A DNA stretch of 43,587 nt from Oscillospiraceae bacterium. Its GTDB lineage: Bacteria > Bacillota > Clostridia > Oscillospirales > Oscillospiraceae. A program made the position numbers and the translations under genes. Below the pieces are notes generated by a model. That model saw nothing but the letters and a program-made list of their open reading frames with translations. It was not told the origin of the DNA and ran no database searches. Shown here one piece after another: positions 39,734 through 43,587 of this stretch. The number at the start of each line of letters is the position of its first letter. Position 1 is the stretch's first letter. The stretch covers positions 1 through 43,587 of the forward strand of contig JAFXAQ010000047.1 of NCBI GenBank assembly GCA_017516925.1, read 5' to 3'.

Positions 39734-39771
39734 AAGACACCCTATGACTTTTAACAGTCATAGGGTGTCTT
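39734..39771. terminator. Strong terminator after the his operon
   Basis: AAGACACCCTATGACT and its exact complement form a 16-bp stem around TTTAAC, followed by CATTTTTTC. It probably ends the his transcript, and lies just past the hisK breakpoint, so it may belong to the inserted DNA. Confidence 0.88.
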
Positions 39772-39794
39772 CATTTTTTCATTTGTTGTAAATG

Positions 39795-40030
39795 TGTCGT
39801 AAATCGGTTTTTGTCGGGTTTCAAAAACCCTGTAATACCGCTATTTTACGGCATTTTCTTAATCAAGGGGCTTCCTTGTGGGGAATATCTCAGTATGTTT
39901 CATAACCTCTCATAACCCCTCATATGGTGTCTAAACAACCTATCAATAACAGCATTTCACATATCTGCTCATAGTCTGCTCATATCCTGGCATAAAACCT
40001 CGGGCGATTGGGGTAAAACTGGGATAATTT
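39795..40030. repeat. Degenerate direct repeat, left flank of the island
   Basis: The stretch 39772-40075 has no gene. In order it contains GGCATT...AAGGGGCTTCCTTGTGGGGA (39850-39894), several CATAACC/TCATAA phrases, the 13-mer CTCATATGGTGTC (39919-39931) and GGGGTAAAACTGGG (about 40010). The same phrases recur in the same order and orientation at 42680-42970. Together they bracket the three-gene cassette and look like an element end or attachment region that has diverged. Confidence 0.65.
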
Positions 40031-40075
40031 TGTATTTATATTTCCTTTAGGTCTTATTGATACAAATATGCATAA

Positions 40076-41257
40076 TTACAATACTATTCTAGAGTCCTCC
40101 CGAATGCTCACTGACGGTCTATATTTGTAAAACCATTCTGCATTTTCCGTGTGGACGGGAATAATTATTGGGGGACAGACCTTCTCAATAATCTGGTCAA
40201 TTGTAAAAGCATCTGCATGCCCACTGGTATGTAGAATATGAACCTTAACTCCCTTGGCTACCATAAAACCAAGGAACTCCTGCATTTCTGATTGCTCCAT
40301 ATAGCCCTTCCACATACCGTAGAATAAAACACCATCTTCAAAACTGACGAGTTCATTCAGTTTTGAAAGGTAGTTTTTCATTGACTGCCTTATACACATC
40401 AGAAACGAGGTTTTGGCAATCTGGTGCTTGCTGATTTTTACATCATTAAATACTTGCAACTGCTCATACTGCTTGTCGCCACCAGTCATAAAAACTCTGG
40501 CCTTCGGAGACAAGACATCACAAGACTTTGCAATCTGCGCAGTGTAGATATCCTGCAACAGAATCCTATCAGTTTGGTCTGCAATATTTTGAGCAGTAAT
40601 CAGTCTATCGATATTTTGAGCAGACATCATAATAAATGCGGGACCGCTTTTGCCTTTGAGGTAATCGATGGCAATCTGCTCCAGTAACTCTTCCTGGATG
40701 TTGCCTTTGTTCTCACGAGAGAGCGTTGTGCCTTCTGTTATCAAAGCATCTACAACAGGCAACTCATTCAAAAGCGCATCAAAATCGAGCCTTCCATTGG
40801 CACGGAAGTCGCCTGTATAGAGAACCTTCTTACCACCATTCTCAACCAAGAACATATAACTATCGAATGCAGAATGGTCGCATAGGTATGGTGTAATCGA
40901 GAATTCTCCAATAACAATTTTCTGTCCGTCATAGATATAAGTCGGTTCAAACGGAAGTTTTTTCTCACGGTACTCTGATGCTGCGGAAATAATCCCATAA
41001 GCCCTCTCACCCATATATACAGGAATGCCTTCCAACAAATACTCAGTTAGACCAATATGGTCTGCATGGTAATGAGAAATAAACACCCCATCACAATGGG
41101 TATCACCACAGAAAAGGCCGTCTATTTGTGGGACTTCAACTCTTTCGCATTCTGAGAGGTTTATACCAATGTCAAAGAATAACCGTGTTGTCCCATCCGA
41201 TATTTCGATTATCGAACCACCAATTTGGTTCTGGCCTCTATGTATTTGGATAATCAC
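40076..41257 (-). CDS. RNase J-like metallo-beta-lactamase/beta-CASP protein
   Basis: This 393-residue protein has the MBL zinc motif HYHADH (residues 62-67), further ligands H128 and D150 in YTGDFRANG, and beta-CASP-type features: acidic motif A TEGT (E175), motif B TSGHAD (H347) and motif C PVHTE (H369). This set defines RNase J/CPSF-type nucleases acting on RNA, or related DNA hydrolases. It is shorter than RNase J (about 550) and lacks its C-terminal domain, so it is a divergent stand-alone member. The start overlaps the upstream membrane-protein gene by four bases (ATGA), implying joint synthesis. It is the last gene of the cassette. RNA is the more likely substrate; the role may be defence or toxin. 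Confidence 0.85.
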   Translation of the reverse strand: MIIQIHRGQNQIGGSIIEISDGTTRLFFDIGINLSECERVEVPQIDGLFCGDTHCDGVFISHYHADHIGLTEYLLEGIPVYMGERAYGIISAASEYREKKLPFEPTYIYDGQKIVIGEFSITPYLCDHSAFDSYMFLVENGGKKVLYTGDFRANGRLDFDALLNELPVVDALITEGTTLSRENKGNIQEELLEQIAIDYLKGKSGPAFIMMSAQNIDRLITAQNIADQTDRILLQDIYTAQIAKSCDVLSPKARVFMTGGDKQYEQLQVFNDVKISKHQIAKTSFLMCIRQSMKNYLSKLNELVSFEDGVLFYGMWKGYMEQSEMQEFLGFMVAKGVKVHILHTSGHADAFTIDQIIEKVCPPIIIPVHTENAEWFYKYRPSVSIREDSRIVL

Positions 41258-41895
41258 GACTTGTTCCTCGCAATGAAGAGCAAAATGGTATAATCAATCA
41301 GCGATACAAGCGCATTGATATCATCATCGGTTTCTATCGGCTTGTTGAACTTTACATGTAATTCGTAGTTCTCTTTATTTTGATTGGGTGTAACCTCGTA
41401 TTTATAAACATTCGCTAACCGTGTAGCAATTTGATTTGCAATTTCAGAGGCATTGAACTCATTTCCACCTTTTTGGTCGAAGAAGCTTTTGTTGATGTAG
41501 AACCGAATCTCTTCGGGTTTGTTTTCGGCCAATTCAAAAATTCTCTTGTAAGATTTTCCCGTTTGAGAGAAAAGCACATCGGAATTGCTGGCAATGTTGT
41601 ATCTGATAACACCCTCTTTTTTATCTTCAACCAGAAGAGGATTATACTTTTCTTTGATACTATCCATCGCCTTATTAAACTTCGCCTTAAAATTAACAGG
41701 TTTACGAATAAATGCACTTGCTGCAATAAACAGTACTAACACATCAATGAGAACACCAGAAATGTCCTTGATACCACCTACAACGTTTTCTTTCGCAAAG
41801 CCTCCGAAAGCAACTTCGCAGACAATAGCAATCAATGCCATAGCAGCCAATATGCCTGCTAATAAATCGTGCTTCTCTTCAATAAACTTTTTCAT
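41254..41895 (-). CDS. Two-helix membrane protein of unknown function
   Basis: This 213-residue protein has two hydrophobic helices near the N terminus (LLAGILAAMALIAIVCEVAF, about 11-30; ISGVLIDVLVLFIAASAF, about 45-62). A cytoplasmic domain of about 150 residues, rich in Lys, Asn and Glu, follows, with no recognised family. The hairpin of two helices and large soluble tail resembles membrane-anchored effectors or sensors of defence modules, but this is only an analogy. It overlaps the MBL gene and is two bases from the nuclease gene, so all three are translated together. Confidence 0.75.
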   Translation of the reverse strand: MKKFIEEKHDLLAGILAAMALIAIVCEVAFGGFAKENVVGGIKDISGVLIDVLVLFIAASAFIRKPVNFKAKFNKAMDSIKEKYNPLLVEDKKEGVIRYNIASNSDVLFSQTGKSYKRIFELAENKPEEIRFYINKSFFDQKGGNEFNASEIANQIATRLANVYKYEVTPNQNKENYELHVKFNKPIETDDDINALVSLIDYTILLFIARNKS

Positions 41896-41897
41896 AA

Positions 41898-42590
41898 TTA
41901 TTTCTCCACTCTGTATATATTGTTTTCTTTTTCTATGTAGTAAGGCTTGCTGTCCAGCAGTTGCATCAGTTTGAAAAGGTTCGGTCTTTGTTCCTGCATC
42001 TGTTGGTGCTGAATACCATTTTTGAAAACAAATGGGCTTGCCTTGATGGTTGTGTCCACAGGTAATGCAAAATCAGTCAATAATTTATCCTTATCTACGG
42101 TCTGCATATATGTGAACCCTTCAAGCACACAACGGAGCATACTTTCTTCGCTATCAGGCTTTTTAAGTTCCAAAATATACAGTGTGCTGCCATCATATGA
42201 AAGCAAATCAACTTTTCCTGCAACATCTGAACGCTTGTTTTTTAGCGGTGTCTGATAGTCAATAATATCGCCTATGTGATTGTACATAAACCCGCGCTGA
42301 GATTGATTAAACATCTCCATTGCTATTCTTTCTTCTTCACGGGGTGTATCTGCATCAAAGATACCGTCGTGTCCTTTGGTTCTGTATGGCGCTTCACGAG
42401 TGATTTTGGGAATCCCCTCTACAAATTCTGATAAATTATTGCACAGGAACTCCGCAATGACCTCAGTATATAACTCGTCTGTATCTTCCGTCTTTCCGTT
42501 ATAATTGATGAATAGTTGCTTATAGAAGGTCTTGATGTCGCCAAATGCTTGTTGGCATTTTCTTATAATCTCTTCTTTGGAATATCCCAT
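41898..42590 (-). CDS. PD-(D/E)XK nuclease-like protein
   Basis: This 230-residue protein contains a restriction-nuclease core: GKVDLLSYDG (D128) followed by LYILELKKP (E141, K143), then an acidic/helical segment EESMLRCVLEGFTYMQ (E157). The spacing D-x12-E-x-K is typical of PD-(D/E)XK nucleases. No DNA-recognition domain is identified. It is the first gene of the cassette; the ATG at 42590 is preferred to in-frame GTG codons to 42602, with GGGTGG upstream. DNA cleavage is likely but not proven. Other members of this fold act in recombination or repair. Confidence 0.75.
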   Translation of the reverse strand: MGYSKEEIIRKCQQAFGDIKTFYKQLFINYNGKTEDTDELYTEVIAEFLCNNLSEFVEGIPKITREAPYRTKGHDGIFDADTPREEERIAMEMFNQSQRGFMYNHIGDIIDYQTPLKNKRSDVAGKVDLLSYDGSTLYILELKKPDSEESMLRCVLEGFTYMQTVDKDKLLTDFALPVDTTIKASPFVFKNGIQHQQMQEQRPNLFKLMQLLDSKPYYIEKENNIYRVEK

Positions 42591-42643
42591 CACAGTCACC
42601 ACCCTTTATAGAATGTAGTATATCATATACAAAGCAAAAAGAA

Positions 42644-42679
42644 AAGAGGAGGTATCAAGCCAACTTGATACCTCCTCTT
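42644..42679. terminator. Perfect hairpin upstream of the cassette
   Basis: AAGAGGAGGTATCAAG and its exact complement form a 16-bp stem around CCAA. It lies about 55 bases before the nuclease gene and may insulate the cassette from rightward neighbours, or serve as a regulator. Confidence 0.75.
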
Positions 42680-42970
42680 ATTGATATGTCGTTTAACGGC
42701 TGGGGTAATACTGGGGTAAATTACACCAGTTTCAACAAAGAAAACCGCAGGAATAAAGGCATTATTAGTCCAGGGGTTTCATCGTGGGGATAGAGAGAGG
42801 GTTTGGCATAACATCTCATAACCTCTCGCTCAACCTCATAACTTCCCTTGAAAACAGTGGTTTTTCGGCGATTCTCATAATCTCTCATATGGTGTCAGAA
42901 CGCCGCACATCCTCTCGGATATCATGGGTAATTTCTGGGTAAAATGGGTAATCTGTGGGTAAAATCCAGT
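42680..42970. repeat. Degenerate direct repeat, right flank of the island
   Basis: No gene is seen in 42603-43398. This part repeats the left-flank phrases in the same order: GGCATT...CCAGGGGTTTCATCGTGGGGA (42758-42790), several CATAAC/CTCATAA phrases, CTCATATGGTGTC (42884-42896), then repeated GGGTAA(A) units to about 42968. Tandem TGGGGTAA phrases also stand at 42700-42720. The remaining 42971-43169 is AT-rich without visible features. Confidence 0.65.
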
Positions 42971-43169
42971 TTTCTGAACCCACAGCAAACCGCTGTTTTT
43001 CTGTACATCATTGTAGCGCATATTTTCAATAAAAGCAAGACTTTTCTAACCAGCCCCATCTGCAAAATTTAATTATCTCCCACAAAATTCCTGCTGTTTC
43101 AATAGGCTCTTTTCACATTTTTCCGACATATATCATCCTCTTCTCACACATTTTTCTTTGCCTGCTCAC

Positions 43170-43197
43170 AAAAAGCACATCGGCCGATGTGCTTTTT
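43170..43197. terminator. 28-bp perfect palindrome, terminator-like
   Basis: AAAAAGCACATCGG and CCGATGTGCTTTTT are exact complements with no spacer, giving a stem with A- and T-tracts on the two sides. It fits a bidirectional terminator. No gene ends nearby on either strand within the readable sequence. Confidence 0.75.
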
Positions 43198-43321
43198 ATT
43201 TCTCATGATTTATTACCAAAGTTGTGCGAAGTAGAATGATTAATATGAGTCTTATATAAAAGAAAAAGAGTCATAAAGATTCTATAAGAATCGTTATAAC
43301 CCATGAAGATTGCAGGAAATA

Positions 43322-43350
43322 TTGAGATTTTGAATAATTTATGGTATAAT
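43322..43350 (+). promoter_or_regulatory. Promoter of the YitT-type gene
   Basis: TTGAGA (43322-43327), a 17-base spacer and a perfect TATAAT (43345-43350) precede the gene starting near 43399. Confidence 0.75.
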
Positions 43351-43398
43351 GCAACCAATTCGATAAACTTGAATTTAACGAGGGGTATCATTGCAAAA

Positions 43399-43587
43399 AT
43401 GTTCAAAGGTATTAGGATAAAATATTGTATAGTTGCTGTACTGAGCAGTGCTTTTCTTGCATTTGGATTGTATCATGTTCATTCTCTTTCGGGGGTAACC
43501 GAGGGCGGTGTAATTGGCTTAAACCTTCTGTTAGACCATTGGTTTCATATTTCGCCATCAATTACAAACTTTATTGCAAATGTAATA
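43399..43587 (+). CDS. YitT-family membrane protein, 5' part only
   Basis: The frame is open to the window edge (63 codons). It reads as a first hydrophobic helix (YCIVAVLSSAFLAFGLYHV, about 9-27) followed by SGVTEGGVIGLNLLLDHWF and SPSITNFIANVI, the conserved start of YitT/DUF161 membrane proteins. These have five helices and a C-terminal cytoplasmic domain; their transport role is unsettled. The start is not fully certain: ATG at 43399 is 13 bases from GAGGGG, while an in-frame ATT at 43390 is closer. It has its own promoter and probably belongs to the chromosome to the right of the island. Confidence 0.8.
   Translation, partial: MFKGIRIKYCIVAVLSSAFLAFGLYHVHSLSGVTEGGVIGLNLLLDHWFHISPSITNFIANVI

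Noticed and set aside
39674-39750. Plus frame reading AEHLLFGYDIYKLYV as the lost C terminus of hisK
   Set aside because: The segment does not resemble known histidinol phosphatase C termini, and its stop lies in the terminator stem; chance reading is more likely.
39898-42900. CATAACC/CTCATAA phrases as a CRISPR array
   Set aside because: Units are short, irregularly spaced and degenerate, with no constant repeat of 25-40 bases, no unique spacers and no cas genes.
43203-43406. 67-codon minus-strand frame at the right edge
   Set aside because: It covers the promoter and start of the YitT-type gene and has no good ribosome site or recognised motif.

Overview
The window looks like chromosomal DNA of a Firmicute, most likely a gut-type Clostridia (Oscillospirales/Ruminococcaceae-like). 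This rests on gene content and order: a short-form HisG with HisZ, a YerC/TrpR-like gene heading a compact his operon, BlaI/BlaR1, DUF975, LURP-one and CPBP proteins, strong AGGAGG ribosome sites, occasional GTG/TTG starts, and palindromic intergenic repeats. No rRNA, tRNA or CRISPR array was recognised. Assignment below class level is inference.

Layout. (1) 1-1830: an accessory two-gene cassette (DUF2089-type zinc-ribbon regulator plus an unknown protein) lies between two direct repeats of about 85 bp, each ending in a terminator hairpin. A three-hairpin array lies to its left. (2) 1831-10800: PHP phosphoesterase, a gutted MATE pseudogene, a frameshifted TauE/SafE permease, an AraC regulator divergent from a Gfo/Idh/MocA oxidoreductase, an ABC exporter, an RluA-type pseudouridine synthase, and a coupled TPR/DUF4037 pair. 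(3) 10800-16230: galM-galK, then an AraC regulator divergent from a GtaA/DUF4965-type enzyme. (4) 16242-20460: BlaR1/BlaI with a paired operator over its promoter, a CPBP protease and an XRE-membrane regulator. (5) 20506-26140: a ten-gene leftward run of small membrane and envelope-type proteins headed by an HTH protein. (6) 26219-31963: a sugar locus with ADP-ribosylglycohydrolase-like and AraC genes divergent from a GH127 gene carrying an internal TGA, followed by a GH63-like glycosidase. (7) 32049-39727: the histidine operon yerC-hisZG(fused)-hisD-hisC-hisB-hisH-hisA-hisF-hisIE, ending in a hisK remnant cut after about 14 codons. (8) 39728-43010: an AT-rich accessory island with three overlapping or adjacent leftward genes (PD-(D/E)XK nuclease-like, two-TM protein, RNase J-like metallo-beta-lactamase/beta-CASP) between two degenerate direct repeats. 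(9) The right edge holds the 5' end of a YitT-type membrane gene.

The his genes overlap by 1-4 bases or sit almost directly adjacent, behind one promoter whose spacer holds an inverted repeat, so they should be one co-regulated unit. Its histidinol-phosphatase step is missing because hisK is broken exactly where the accessory island begins. The sugar genes sit in AraC-controlled divergent modules.

The best candidate for an undescribed system is the nuclease/membrane/beta-CASP cassette at 40076-42590: gene make-up, tight coupling, AT-rich content and flanking repeats fit a horizontally acquired defence-type module. Five genes are interrupted (MATE, TauE/SafE, a SHOCT-like mini-gene, a zinc-ribbon gene, GH127). 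At least two interruptions are single-base shifts in homopolymers, so assembly error must be excluded before calling decay.
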